Shown here one piece after another: positions 1 to 11,725 of a stretch of 64,000 nucleotides of DNA; the first letter of the stretch is position 1, and the number at the start of each line of letters is the position of its first letter. The translations under genes and the position numbers were made by a program. Under the pieces are notes generated by a model. The model was not told the DNA's origin. It saw only the letters and a list, made by a program, of their open reading frames with translations, and searched no databases. Source of the stretch: Isoetes taiwanensis (lineage: Eukaryota > Streptophyta > Lycopodiopsida > Isoetales > Isoetaceae); the NCBI GenBank assembly GCA_021234155.1, contig JAJEKV010000046.1, positions 7,943,012-8,007,011 of the forward strand, written 5' to 3'.

Positions 1-159
1 CTAATATTGGAAAATAAATTTCGAGTACAAGACAAAGATAGAGCAAAGAATCAAGAAGTCAAGAGTAGACAAAATGGTAACTGAAATAATAGGAAATCAG
101 CATTTTTATGGCAGAAGAGGCTCAATTCTCAGACATAACAAAGGCTAGCCCTAGCCCTC

Positions 160-160
<1 letters not shown>

Positions 161-254
<94 letters not shown>
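161..254. repeat. (AT)n microsatellite
   Basis: Uninterrupted alternating TA of about 94 bases. Any ORF here encodes only Ile-Tyr repeats and is an artefact. It marks the left side of the ACAAGT block that follows. Confidence 0.97.
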
Positions 255-258
<4 letters not shown>

Positions 259-441
259 CAAGTGGTTGTACTATGAAGGACCACATGAAGTCGACCCGGC
301 ACGATATATCGAAGAGTGTGTAGTTCGTATAGTATCTAGTCTGAAATTCAAAAATTAAGATACGAAGTTCTAAAGTTAAGACTAGCTTGAAGGACTGCAT
401 GAAGTCGACCCTGCAAAACACACCAATGTGCAAAAGATTCC
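255..441 (+). other. ACAAGT-TTGTACTATG block next to (AT)n
   Basis: Directly after the (AT)n comes ACAAGTGGTTGTACTATG, then about 170 bases with two GAAGTCGACC copies. The same (AT)n-ACAAGT-TTTGTACTAT arrangement occurs near 40,626 and 49,079 and, on the other strand, near 61,920. That makes it a repeated border sequence. No coding potential is seen. Confidence 0.6.
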
Positions 442-1060
442 CCTAGATGCCTGAAGTTTTTGCAATATTCTATGTAGATTCTCGCAAAATTCAAAGATTA
501 TCCCAAAATTCCTCTAGATTCCTCAAGATACTATCTAGGTTTCCCTAGTTTCCATTGATTCTATGAAGATTCTCCAAGATTCTTTAAGATTCCATAAAGA
601 TTCCCCTAGATGCTCAAAGATTTTATAAAGATTTCCTTATATACCTTTAGATTCACAAAGATTATTCCAAGATACCCATGGATTCTCTAACATTCTATGT
701 AGATTCTTCTAGATTCTATAAAGCTTGTTCCAGATTCTCTAAGATTCCATCAAGATTCCCTTAGATTCTATGTAAATTGTCCTGGATTCCCTTAGATTCT
801 ACGAAAATTCTTCTAGATTCTCCAAGATTCCATCTAGATTCCTTTAGATTCTCAAACATTTTATGAATATTCCCTTGAATTCCTCTAGATTTGCGAAGAT
901 CCACTCAAGATTCGCATAGATTCCCCAAGATCCTATACACTGTCCTAGATTCTCTAACATACGAGTTTTTTGAACTCGTCAACATTAATATACCCCAAAG
1001 TCTTATGGATATTCCTGAAGTTTTCATAGATTCCTGTAGATTGCCTGTAAGTATGACAAT
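442..1060. repeat. Degenerate AGATTC(C) satellite
   Basis: Dozens of imperfect units built on AAGATTCC / TAGATTCT, spaced about 11-16 bases apart and heavily diverged. Related stretches lie at 29,640-29,945, 31,262-32,105, 40,730-41,470 and 49,490-49,640. Non-coding. Confidence 0.85.
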
Positions 1061-2247
1061 TTTTTTGTTTTAATCATATCTCCCATTGCCTTTGAGATGA
1101 TATTCAATGACATAGTAATCTAGTGTGTCTGCGATATTTGACTTTTAAAATAGGTGAGTCGCTTTTGAGGATAGTAACTACGATGTCACATGAGAAATTC
1201 AAAAGTCCCATCTTTAAAGCTTTCAATTCCAAAACCACTTGATTTTCGCGATGTCATTGGGTATCAACGATAATATACACACAACACATAGAGGATGAGT
1301 TGCAAAGAATGCAATTAAAAACTAAAAATCAAATGAATGCTCTAGTCCAATCAAAAGTTCTTTACAATAGCAAGATTACAACTTTGAGAAGTTTATACTT
1401 CCTCAACAACTTGATGATTTTTTTCTGCATTTTTTTCCATTCAGGATTATTATTTTTACAAAGTGAACTCAGAGTCTTTCTGTTCATCGGTTATTTGCAT
1501 GTTCATATATGACATGTGTTCCTATTGTAATTTACAAAATTCAACATGCAAGCGAGCGAGTTGGGCAACCCATAAAGGCATGAAGCACAATTCTAGTCAC
1601 ATGTTTTCAGATCTATTTTTGAACACAATCATTAGAAGTAATAATCCAAGTCCCTTAAAATGGATGTAATCAAAGGGAGAGCGTCATTGTGAATGATAGC
1701 AAACTAGCTTTTCAGAATCTAATTTATGAATAGTCAATTTTGGTTGCCAGCGCTGTAGCCTTTCTCATATCTTCAACGTGAGGCAATTTAACAGATATTT
1801 ATGAATTGATCAAAGCTTCATCATAATTCCATAACAATAAGTTTTATTCCATAACAATAAGTTTTGATTGCATAAAGTACACATTTAGGTGCATGTTCAA
1901 GTCCTTTAATTCCCTTTAGTCCCCCAAAATTCCTCTAAATCCCTGAAGATGATTGGTTAAATAAAGATCAGTGACATCAGCACCCAAATAAAAAGAACAA
2001 AAGATGCACTCTGGAAGCTGCAATTGTCTTGATAATCCCATATATAATGCGTGGATATAGCCTTGGTGCCATGCGACACTTGGGGTAGACAAATGCATAT
2101 AATTGACCCCATAATCAGTTTGATCTTACAAAATGCATTACCATATTATGTTTGTTGCCAACGCATCCGTCAATTCTAAAAAACATTCATATGCCTGTAA
2201 CTAAGAATTCATGCTGCATACTCCTGCAACATTGTCTCATATAGTTA
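1061..2247. other. No gene recognised
   Basis: AT-rich unique sequence. The only local structure seen is a 20-bp tandem duplication (ATTCCATAACAATAAGTTTT) at 1,826-1,865. Short ORFs show no recognisable family or splice context. Confidence 0.5.
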
Positions 2248-2337
2248 TCAACTACAGAAACCTGGAAATAGAGAATCCGTTAAAGATCGTTTTATAAATG
2301 TAACAGGAGAATATGGCAATAAAAAAGATGGGAGCAC

Positions 2338-3640
2338 CTTCTCCAAGATTTGTTCAGATATTGTGTCAGTACAATTGAACTGGAACACAATGTATCGAGG
2401 ATACATATGTTTTGAATACTCAGTTTTCGCCTCTGTTAACTCTACTGGTGCTGAAGACTGCATATGAAAATTCATTAGAACACAAAATAAAAACCAGATA
2501 ACCAAAGATGCTATATTTACCTTAAACAATTTTCCAAATGATGCAAACTCCTTTATTGTTCCCAAAAGTCTTTCATATGAATCCACCACACTGGAGACAT
2601 GTGTTCCATCTGCACCTGTTTGAATGGCATCTCTGGCTGCCTACAATTTTCCAAATGATGCAAACTCCTTTATTGTTCCCAAAAGTCTTTCATATGAATC
2701 CACCACACTGGAGACATGTGTTCCATCTGCACTTGTTTTTTACTGCCAATTTCTTGTTATACTTGTGGTTATGCTTTTGGCCTTCGGTACCATAATACAT
2801 GCAGTTGCTACTACTTGCGCTATGCCCACTACTTGCCCTGTCAGTTTCACAGCTACAATCACTTAAGCTGCATAAGTTACATGAACGTTTATATGCCATT
2901 TTTTTTTCCCAAACGCCTTACCTCCTTGACTATCTCCTGTGGTATCTTCAAATCTTCACATCTGGCATGATTACTGTGAGCATCTTGACATTATAATTGT
3001 GTTCTTTTTACGAATATGTCCCCAATTAACAACCACAACTGGCCCCAAATCCTCCCCTTTCTGCATGTCTTTGCTGCAACATTGATCGTATTTGCAGTCA
3101 ACACATTATTCTTCAAGCTACGGTCACATAAACTGTTGTGTTTATCATCTCTAGCTTCACCTCCTGTGATTGTTGCCAATATTTTACCTTTGTTATGCTT
3201 CCCCAACTATCTCAGATGTATCTATCTTATATTCCTTGTACTGAGACATGGCGCCTTATACAGAACATGCTAATTCAGCAGATTTTATTGCCCTGTCAAG
3301 CTGGCACTCTTCTTTATAAGCATCTCCAAGAACTAAATAAGATTCACCAAGCATCAGAACCAGCTCCTTCAATTTCTGGTCCATTCTAAATCCAATCTCA
3401 CTCGCCGTGATGTCATAAAGTGTGATGCAATCTATATCACCACATAGGCACAAAGGAAACTGCCGAGTGTGCATATTGCCATGTTCTTGAGACCCAACGT
3501 CTGAAGTATTACCTTTTAACGTCGCATCATAGTGCCTCACAACTGCTGCCTGTTTGCCCATACAAAGAAATCACTTCTTTGCTATGTCAATCCTTAGCCT
3601 AAAGACTCGCCCCAATTTCGTTACCAGTAGATTTGATGTC
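2338..3640 (-). pseudogene. EDRF1-like / TPR-protein gene fragment
   Basis: Several coding-like exons lie in order on the minus strand. First comes a helical TPR-like piece around 3,260-3,430 (GESYLVLGDAYKEE, then SAELACSV followed by a stop where Tyr is expected). Next is a piece at 2,990-3,190 with WGQLWLLIGDIFV, then a Cys/Ser-rich stretch near 2,800-2,890 (CSLSDCSCETDRASSG). After that are an exon at 2,521-2,640 ending GKLFK before a GTAAAT donor, and an exon at 2,338-2,457 with good AG and GT borders. The combination resembles my recollection of the plant protein related to erythroid differentiation-related factor 1, a TPR protein of poorly known role. Stops and a duplicated exon show it is broken. 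It could be another TPR gene; the family name is tentative. Confidence 0.42.
2527..2740 (-). repeat. 117-bp tandem duplication of one exon
   Basis: The segment starting at 2,527 is repeated at 2,644 with near identity. It contains the minus-strand exon encoding DSYERLLGTIKEFASFGKL. Only the downstream copy (in gene direction) keeps the KLFK|GTAAAT donor; the other runs into TAG. Confidence 0.85.
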
Positions 3641-4170
3641 TCCATAGCTCATCCCAGAAGCTTTGCACTGCAACTAAAGTGCAATTCGTTGCAGAAATTG
3701 ACGGAATGTTAACTTGTAACACGGCAGTGTGAAGCTAGCAAATGCAATAACCTGTACTGTGTTGCACTTGTGTCTTGGAACTCGTCCACTAATAAGTATG
3801 TCCATGTTGTTTGACACTCGTCCAACACTTCAAAATCCAACTGAACATAGATCAATATGAAAAACACTCACATTAAACATTATCTTAGTGTTGCTTACCC
3901 TCTGAATGCTCACTTAACAACTTAACAGAACATGTGATGAAGTCATGATAATCCAGAACATTGCAAGCTGCTAACGTCGCATCATAGTGCCTCACAACTG
4001 CTGCCTGTTTGCCCATATGAAGAAATCACTTCTTTGCTATGTCAATCCTTAGGCTAAAGACGCACCCCAATTTCGTTACCAGTAGATTTGATGTCTGCAT
4101 AGCTCATCCCAGAAGCTTTGCACTGCAAGTAAAGTGCAATTAGTTGCAGAAATTGACGGAATGTTAACTT
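3517..4170. repeat. 199-bp direct repeat (3,517-3,715 and 3,972-4,170)
   Basis: Two near-identical copies separated by about 256 bases. Each holds exon-like minus-strand sequence just upstream of the TPR-like part of the EDRF1-like fragment. The second copy is therefore a partial duplication of that broken gene. Confidence 0.85.
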
Positions 4171-4359
4171 TTCCTGGTGAGGCATTTATGAATAGTTAAG
4201 TACAGGCAATAGACGTGAAAGTTGCAATTATAATACATGATAAAAGATCCTAAGAGACCATCACGCAAAGATCTTGGACATAAATCAGCACTTCACCTTA
4301 CTGGAACCAAAATCTAATAATGCAAGTTGCTCAATCCAATGATGCCAAAACAAAAAATA

Positions 4360-4624
4360 TCATTGTGCTTCGCCCAAGTTCCGGCAGCCACAAACATATG
4401 GAATATGGAAGCTATTGAATCGGCCGACGTTAAGACCTCGCTCTCATCAACAAAATCAACACCGACGGCTTCTAAGATTGAGCTTCCACAAAATGACCAA
4501 TTCTAGCTTTACCCATTACCGGAATGCTCACAGCTTGTTTGATTTCCTTAATGAGGCCGGGGTCACTCATACGAGCAACTCCACCTTGGGTTCTGATATC
4601 GGCAGGGACACCGTCTAATGCCAT
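4360..4624 (-). pseudogene. PDX1 (pyridoxal 5'-phosphate synthase, PdxS-type) fragment
   Basis: PDX1 is the TIM-barrel synthase subunit that makes pyridoxal 5'-phosphate in the cytosol with PDX2. The minus strand starts at an ATG and reads [20 protein letters not shown], then [17 protein letters not shown], matching the conserved middle of the family. A frameshift follows at CAATCTTAG, where CAA-ATT-CTT is expected. The adjacent frame continues with AVGVDFVDESEVLTSADS. A short deletion and another frame change lead to IPYVCGCRNLGEA and a stop. About 88 of the family's roughly 300 residues are present, without introns. The lost N- and C-terminal regions and the frame breaks make this a gene fragment, not a working gene. 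It lies in the same orientation as the Helitron upstream. Confidence 0.88.
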
Positions 4625-4809
4625 GACAGATCAGATTATCAAGAATGAAAGAACTCTTCACAAAATTTTGGGATTCAAACCCAGAAACCGGATTTGTTGA
4701 GGGACGAAGAAAAAGGAGGAGGAAAATCTGCATCTCGCAAGCCGGAGAACAGATCTGTTCATAACCTCCTTAGAATCGAATAACCATATCCGGAGAGAGG
4801 GAGAGGCGA

Positions 4810-5190
4810 ATACACAGTCTCTAGTCTCTGGCGCCTTCTAGCACAATGCCAATGCGGCGCCACCTCACCCTCCATATTAATGAACATATTAATGATGCCA
4901 CCTCAAAATTTTATATAATAAATGCTTAATTCCATATGCGCCACCTCAACCCTCCATTAATTGCCGTGCAATTTCTTTGCACCTTCTTGAAGCCTAAATC
5001 AATGGCCATGATTTAGCTGCCCCATATCCGACGGTCCAGGCATGTGGTGCATGCCCCCATGCATGCCCATGCATGCCCCCGTCAGATCAGAGGGCCACAA
5101 TTGCGCCACCTCTTATTCCCCAAGGGTGAACGGCCGAGATGACACCTTTATATAAAATGTCCACGATGCCCATAGCATGTGATATACGTT
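4810..5190 (+). mobile_element. Short non-autonomous Helitron-like element, partial
   Basis: Repeated CGCCACCTC motifs, a TCCGACGGTCC-type segment and the palindromic core GCATGCCCCCATGCATGCCC mark a family also seen at 30,340-32,600, 45,711-46,200 and 55,500-56,410. It ends against an (AT)n tract. No coding sequence. Confidence 0.5.
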
Positions 5191-5201
5191 TATATATATT
5201 A

Positions 5202-5203
<2 letters not shown>

Positions 5204-5295
<92 letters not shown>

Positions 5296-5345
5296 TATAT
5301 ATATATGTATATATATATATATATCTATAAATACATATATATATC
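5204..5345. repeat. (AT)n microsatellite
   Basis: About 90 bases of pure TA followed by interrupted TA (ATAGATATAT, ATGTATATAT). It lies about 30 bases beyond the stop of the Helitron ORF and may mark where the element was truncated. Confidence 0.95.
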
Positions 5346-5374
5346 CAATGTCCACTGGTAGTTTTTTCTTTGAG

Positions 5375-8300
5375 CTAACTATTTAGCATGACCCTGTTCC
5401 TAAGGTTTCTTGAGGTTTCTAGGATCATTTGTATGACTTTAGTATTGAAGTCATCAACAGGGATGTTTTTTGGAGATAGGAATGCCCGCTTTTCACATAT
5501 CGTAGGTGTTAGCAATATATAGGGGTCATATAGAAAGTTAATGGCGTCTTGTATGTCAATTGTTGTTTTAAATAGTGTTAATGGGATGTCATTTAGTAGA
5601 CGGCCTTCCCCGATATCATCAACAAATCGTATAAGTTCTGGGTCAGCTGCATTTCTTACAGGTTCATTGAGCTCCAGAACTTTGAAATGTTGCCAGAGGT
5701 GTGAGGATATTATGGATGCATTTATTGTTGCTGTCTTGCCTCCTCGTTTAGTGACAGGTGCAATCTGTCTAAAGTCTCCAGCTGCTATAAATATTTTTCC
5801 TCCAAATGGACTTGGTATATTTGTTATGCTTTGTAACAGGATATCAACTGCTTCTATAACTGCTTTATTTGCCATGGGGAATTCGTCCCATATGATTGTT
5901 GTTGCAGCGTTGATCAATGCGGCTCTCGCTGATTGTGGATTAAGTAATGAATGAATTCCGATATTATTATCGACAATAGGTATTTGGAATAGAGAGTGTG
6001 CAGTTCTTCCAGCAGGATATTGCAGAGATGCTAATGCGGTGGTGGCACATGGCAAAATTATTTGGTTCAATCCTCGGACGTAGAGACATATGGTGTTAAG
6101 CACATATGTTTTTCCAGTTCCTGCTTTTCCATATATGAAGATTGGTAGCGGAGAGGTATTTTTGTTAATAAGTTCACACATGTACGTATAGACCGAAGTT
6201 TGATTTCTATTCATAGTTTCTAGCATGTTTGAACTTTTTGTAAGATATTCTTCATGATTAGGGAATTTGCTCAATTCATTTTGCACTTCTTTCGACACAA
6301 TCTTACATGCAGGGAGGCCAAAAGCTTCAATATTAGTACCGTGTTGAACCAAGATGTTGTCAATAGCAAGAAGGCCTTTGTTAACGGCAGTCAGTGAATT
6401 TTCTGGGTGTTGTTCTAGGAAATCAGCTATCATTTGATCTTGAAATTTTTCCCATAGCTGAATTGCCGGTCCGGAATCTAGTATTAGAAGTGAAAATAGG
6501 AATCGTAATTGGGATGGAGTTTGTAGACGTAAAATTGCCTCGTCCATTGTTGTTAGAGCTTCAGCTGCTGGTGCAATAAGACCCATGGCCTGAGCAGTTT
6601 CTTGATATGTTTCATACGTTTGTTGGTCGTACATTTTGAGTTCTTCCCATGAGCGTGCAGGTTTATGCAATAAGATGAGCCTTAGATAAAATGCCTCTCC
6701 GACTTTTGGAAGCAACAGACGAATTCTACAAATTAGTTCTCCTTTGGCTCTTTTGTGAATGACGTTCTGAGTTGCACCTGGGATTTTTTGCTCTAAGTAG
6801 TCTGTCGGTTTCAAGATAGTGCTTGGTTTGTATGTGTTAGATGTATATTGTTCATTATATTCAATATAGGTTATGTGGTCGAATATAGAGTCGATTGGAC
6901 GTAAGAAATATCTGTCTAGTAAAGAGATTCCAGCCTGCATGGATGTATTTCTAAAAGAATGTCTATTGTAGTTTTGTAAATGTAAAGGAAGGCATTTAAC
7001 AGAGGGATGTTTTTCGGTCATATGATAGGCCATAATTCTCCACGTAGCTTCCATGGAGGATAGATAACGTGCGGAAATGTAATCTTGGATTTCATTCTTG
7101 ACATGAGGTTGGCTATCATTGGCTGTTTCTATAACTGGTTTTAGAATCTTTTTAGATGGTGTTTGATTTACGGAACTAACATGGAAACGAGCCGTATCGA
7201 AGCCTTTATATATATAACCGTAGAGATATGCAAATATGTGTACGGTTGATGCAATATCTACATAGACGTGACAGTCCATTTCTCTGAGTAGGAATGGAAT
7301 GTATGGGACAACATTTACATCTGCCTCGGTTCGTCTTCTGTACTGTACGTATCCCTTTTCGTCGATGTATGTCGTTGGATTTAGTGGCTTAGGATATTTA
7401 TAGCAGCATTTGTTATTTTCTTTAAGACATCGTTTCGTATGTCTGTGAATCATATATTTTTCAACTTGTGCTCTTAGTGTCGGATCTTCTGGTAATTCTG
7501 CTGAGATTAAATTGTCAATCATATCTATAGGAATTTCATATTCTGTCTTGACGACAATATGTCCATGTGGTAATCCGCGTTTCTGAAATTCAATAACGTG
7601 CATCATGTAGGATATAGGCCCAAGATATTTCCGAATGATGTTCTTTGTATATTGAACTCTTTCATGGCACGCTCGAACGACTAATGCAGGATTATCAGAT
7701 GCATTTTGACCTGGACGCAATTTATATTTTATTTCTGGCCATGCAGGATTTGTTGTTATAGTTATGAAGAAACTTGGTCTACCTTTAACTCTTGCAAGTG
7801 CGAGGGCGTCTGCTACTTGAACAGCACACCATCGTTTTGAACCTAAAAATGAGGCTGGTAGAATTTTGTAATGTGTGTCTGGGCCTTCGTCATCGATGAA
7901 ATCGTCTTCGTGCTGTGTTAGATTCCGTCGGTAGCCTTCAGTCACAATATAATTAAGACGTTCTTCTTCGACTCTTGAATACATGTCGACGAGATATTCT
8001 CCGCACAGTCTTCCTAATTGTGAAAAGCGAGGTTCGTGAAGAAGTCTAGTTCGGTACCAATCTATTTGGGACATGTTTTGTTCATTGTGTGGATGCCATC
8101 CTAGTGTTCCATGTGGGAAGAATAATGGATATTGAAGAGGTTCATACATAGGATCGAGAATACTTAGGAATACTGGATCGTGGTCGTGTTGCATCCAAAT
8201 CATTGCACTTCTAGGGTGTATAGTGACACTATTATTGGCATGTACGATGGCAGCTATTTCATCCGATGTGGATGGGTCTGCAAGGCTGAGTTTTGCAGGT

Positions 8301-9363
8301 GTCGGGCATAATTCTTTTACTGTTTTCAGGTGTTTAATGTATGGGTTTATGGCGTCTAAGGTTGCAGCAACTTGCATAATCCATGTGGATGGCAATTGCA
8401 TGTTGGTAGTAATGGTATGTCTCATCGAGCTATCATATATGTACCAGTGAAGTGTGCTAGTTGGTTTGGCTGCGGATAAGAGGCGATGATATGTGCGGCC
8501 CATAATTGTGACAGATGATGGCATTTTTAGGTCTACAAAGTCACCATCCACCCCAAGGGCAGTAAAACAGAATAGATTATTTATGATACGAGAGCTATCG
8601 GAAAATTTATGTAGTGAGTAAAGTTCCTGTAGAGATTTAGGCAGAGGTTCAAGAGGGGGAAGTAAACGGCGGCCGTTATTGCAACATAATAGTGTACTTT
8701 CGGAATTAAGTAAATCGATCTGGCATATATCACATTTTTTAGTCCACGTTAATGGTTCACGCTCTATAGGCTTCATGTCTCGTTGCATGTGGACAATCTG
8801 CTTTTGCCAATGCTGACTAGCATTGTTGCAACTTGTTAGTTTGATGTTGTTAGATGCCATACTTTCACTGTGGTGTTCCATGGAGGTTATGTCTGGCATA
8901 ACCTCCATGGAACATAGTGTTGTATGAGCAGTGGCTGTATCGATGTTTTGTCGGGCTCTTCTATACGTTCTATGGACATCAGCTTTTTGTTCACTGGTCA
9001 AGGGTATTCGCTGTGGCTTTTCTAAAATGACCAAGGTGTTTTGTTTTTTTCTAGCTGTATATTCCCGTTGATATTTGCGACGACTAAGAATTTTGTCTGT
9101 TTCATTAGTAGAAACGCCTTCTATCTCAATTGCAGCCAGCCTATTAATGATAGAATGTAAGGGATATAAGACTATTGAATGCTATATGATACAAAGCAAA
9201 ATGAACTATTCTACTATAAATGAGATTACAAACACAAAGCGACATAAATTTGATAAAATTGAACAACAATTTGAAATAGGATCAATATAGCAATGTCACT
9301 TACCTTGGTCGCCCTCTTTTTCTTCCTTTCGGTGGATTTTCATGCACCTCATTGAACTTATTG
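5375..9363 (-). CDS. Helitron Rep-helicase (RepHel), C-terminally truncated, with one 5' intron
   Basis: This is a rolling-circle transposase. The long exon (9,140 to 5,375) joins an upstream exon (9,363 to 9,304). That exon ends GRKRGRPR at a perfect AAG|GTAAGT donor; the acceptor is TTAATAG at 9,141, giving [17 protein letters not shown]. In the 1,219 residues counted from 9,034 I see a CxxC...CC zinc-finger-like part (101-118) and [14 protein letters not shown] (422-435). The HUH-type GLPHGHI has H490 and H492. The twin-tyrosine region is YLYGYIYK (603-610). Helicase motifs are Walker A GKAGTGKT (969-976), Walker B IIWDE (1047-1051) and GDFRQIAPV (1086-1094). The protein stops soon after [12 protein letters not shown], so motifs V and VI are missing. 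No ATG is seen at 9,034 (that codon is TTG), consistent with a start further upstream. It is probably immobile unless complemented. Confidence 0.9.
8874..8914. repeat. Perfect 18-bp inverted repeat inside the RepHel exon
   Basis: GTTCCATGGAGGTTATG (8,875-8,891) and its exact complement (8,897-8,913) flank the 5-base loop TCTGG; the next base pair out also matches. It lies in the variable N-terminal part of the coding region. Confidence 0.9.
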
Positions 9364-10508
9364 CTGTAAGTACCCAGTAATAAAGTTATTTTGAAGTCAA
9401 AGAAATATAATGAAACATAAGACAATAAATAAATAACAATAAACGCATGTTTGAATGGAAAGAATCGTGCTTTGTTTTGATTAGTTAGTTGTATCTAAAG
9501 ATTGGAGCGAGATTCATACGGAATGTCGTTCATGCTTAATTTTACCCTGCAAGAGTACAACATACTACTGCCAACTATGATGCAGAGGGTTAATCACTAG
9601 ATAGGAAGAACGAATAATTATGTAATATCACAAGGATAAAGAGATGGAATGGTTGGTTCTCACGGCCCAGCACCAGTACAACCAGTACACTGAAGTCACA
9701 GAATATATAGCTAGTTTTGCCTAGCCTCCCAGAGGCCTAGGCTTATCAGTCCCATGGTCAAGCCATGGGGAGCACGTGAGAACCAAGATTGGAGCTAGTA
9801 AGCCAAAGATTTAAGTAGTCAACAAGTCTAGCAATTCAGCTATTAAGTAGCCAACAAGTCACGCAACTCGTTCTGCTGGGCAAAAGCCTAAGGTCAGATA
9901 TAGAGATCCTACAAATGAAGTATGCCAAATGGTTGAATCAGCTTGAGTGACGATTGTGCGTAATGACCAAACATCATTTCATGTTCAGTTTACACTTGGC
10001 TTTTATAGCAAAACTGACTAATGCTATAGAGCTCAATGAATCAATGATAAACACATTTACAACAGATCTTTGTGGAAAGTAACATGTAGTGATACATGCT
10101 AAAATGCTGCAACATTTCAGAAAAAATGTTATACGTGTATATTCTAGAATAATGCCAACAAATTAACAGTAAGAAGATTTGCACGCATAAAAATAGACCT
10201 GAGTTTAAGACCTTAAATAAATCGATTTTTCAAAAGAAAAATACTATTTAAGACCTCATAAAATAAAACAGCATATTGCTATTTGTTCATGGTGCATTTC
10301 ATAAAGAAGAAAAATTCAAGTTAAAGCTGCTCCAAAACTTGGAGCATTCTTGGCACATTTGGTCGCCGCTCCAATACATATTTGTACAAAAAGGCATACC
10401 ATGTCTTTGAAATTGACCGAAACAGAAATAGGATCATATGTCTTCCTCAAGCCAAGATGCTCCAAAGATTTTTCACAACCATCAAAAGAGATTGAGAAAT
10501 GCAACCCC

Positions 10509-10605
10509 GGTTACCTGCAGTCAAACATTCTAGAATTAGCCTGAGAAGGGTAATCTAAAAAGGAACTGACAGGTAAGCAGTGGAGTTAGCATGGCTTTTC
10601 GCCCT
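10509..10605 (-). other. Conserved CAGGTAA block, family A (A1)
   Basis: On the minus strand, GGGCGAAAAGCC is followed by TGCTTACCTGTCAG, ATTACCC, GGCTAA and TTTGACTGCAGGTAACC. The same ordered motifs recur in families B, C and D although surrounding sequence does not align. Other A copies lie at 13,807-13,900, 17,092-17,188 and 20,378-20,480; A2 and A4 are damaged at their CTGCAG and CTGACAG parts. Confidence 0.75.
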
Positions 10606-11725
10606 TTGCTCAATCAAGCATATAGTAGTCATGAAACAAGAGTAACAACAACTTATATATTAGAAAGCCATAGCTCCTAACAAACTTGAGTATAAAATCA
10701 AAAAAATGACCTGATATAATAGATTCGAAAGCATATAGGGAACAAAAGTAATGTCAGAGCAAAGAAATCTCCAAATGCAAACAAGTTTAAAAAGTAGGTT
10801 TCATAATTCCAAAAGACTTGTAATCCTTGTATGAAATGACGATGTATTTTGAAAAATACTGAAGAACCTGGTATTGTGGCAAGTGATCTGCATCGGATTC
10901 CTCCATAACAGCTTGGTGTAGTGTCCGGTTAGATTGCACATTTTCTACTATGCACGAAGCTTTGTCAAATTTTCTTTGGCGATCTCCATTGCTAGCAACT
11001 CCATTAAGATCCTCTAAAATAGCTCTTGAGGAACTCCATGCTTTGCTACGATGTTTAAATCATAAATGCAAATTTAGCTCTTTTGCTTCCAAAGATATGA
11101 AACAGATAGATCCATACTAGATTCGAAGTTTGCTACACTATCCATGGATGCACTGAGCTTAAATCGGCCATGGAAAAGTCAGACGTGAAAGCGTAAGAGT
11201 AAGAAGAGTAAGCGCCGCACACGATGGGCGTAACCCTAACTTCGTGATTTAGGGCTTGCATTTTAAGTCCACTTATATTGGACGCCTAGGGCAAAGAACA
11301 AAATATTTAGGGCAATCTAGGGCTTATAATATAATGTGGTGTTTCTCATATGCACTTTAAAAACACAATGCCCATTTGACATTACGAATTTAGAAAAAAA
11401 TAGCATACCTTAGGTGCCAAATCCTTCTAGCCATAAGTGCCCAAGTGTGTGAGATTTGGCGATGCCCATGCATGAGCATAAGTAAATGTAGAAGTGTGAG
11501 AAACAATAAAGTTAGTAACAAAAGCATGCAAGCTCACTTAAACAATTAAGTGTCAAGTGGTGTGCATGCATTCAAGTAAGTTGCATGCATTTATTTGTAA
11601 AGTCAAAAGAAAAGAACCTTTTAGCCAACACGTAAGGCCCAAAATTAAATAATGCTTATGAATTACAAACTATGACAAGTGTTCAACTATGGAGAATGAC
11701 TTTTGTAAAATAACTAAATAAGTAC

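Noticed and set aside
161-254. ORFs of repeated Ile-Tyr over this and the other (AT)n tracts (5.2, 32.7, 55.9 kb)
   Set aside because: They are translations of microsatellites with no coding signal.
442-1060. CRISPR-like array in the AGATTCC tracts
   Set aside because: Units are too short, too variable and lack unique spacers; this is a plant satellite.
5541-5954. Plus-strand 137-codon ORF inside the Helitron
   Set aside because: Exact shadow of the helicase exon on the other strand.
10316-10504. Minus-strand ORFs near the conserved block in each A copy (16,899, 20,189 and others)
   Set aside because: They overlap in several frames and change frame from copy to copy; more likely intron-like sequence.
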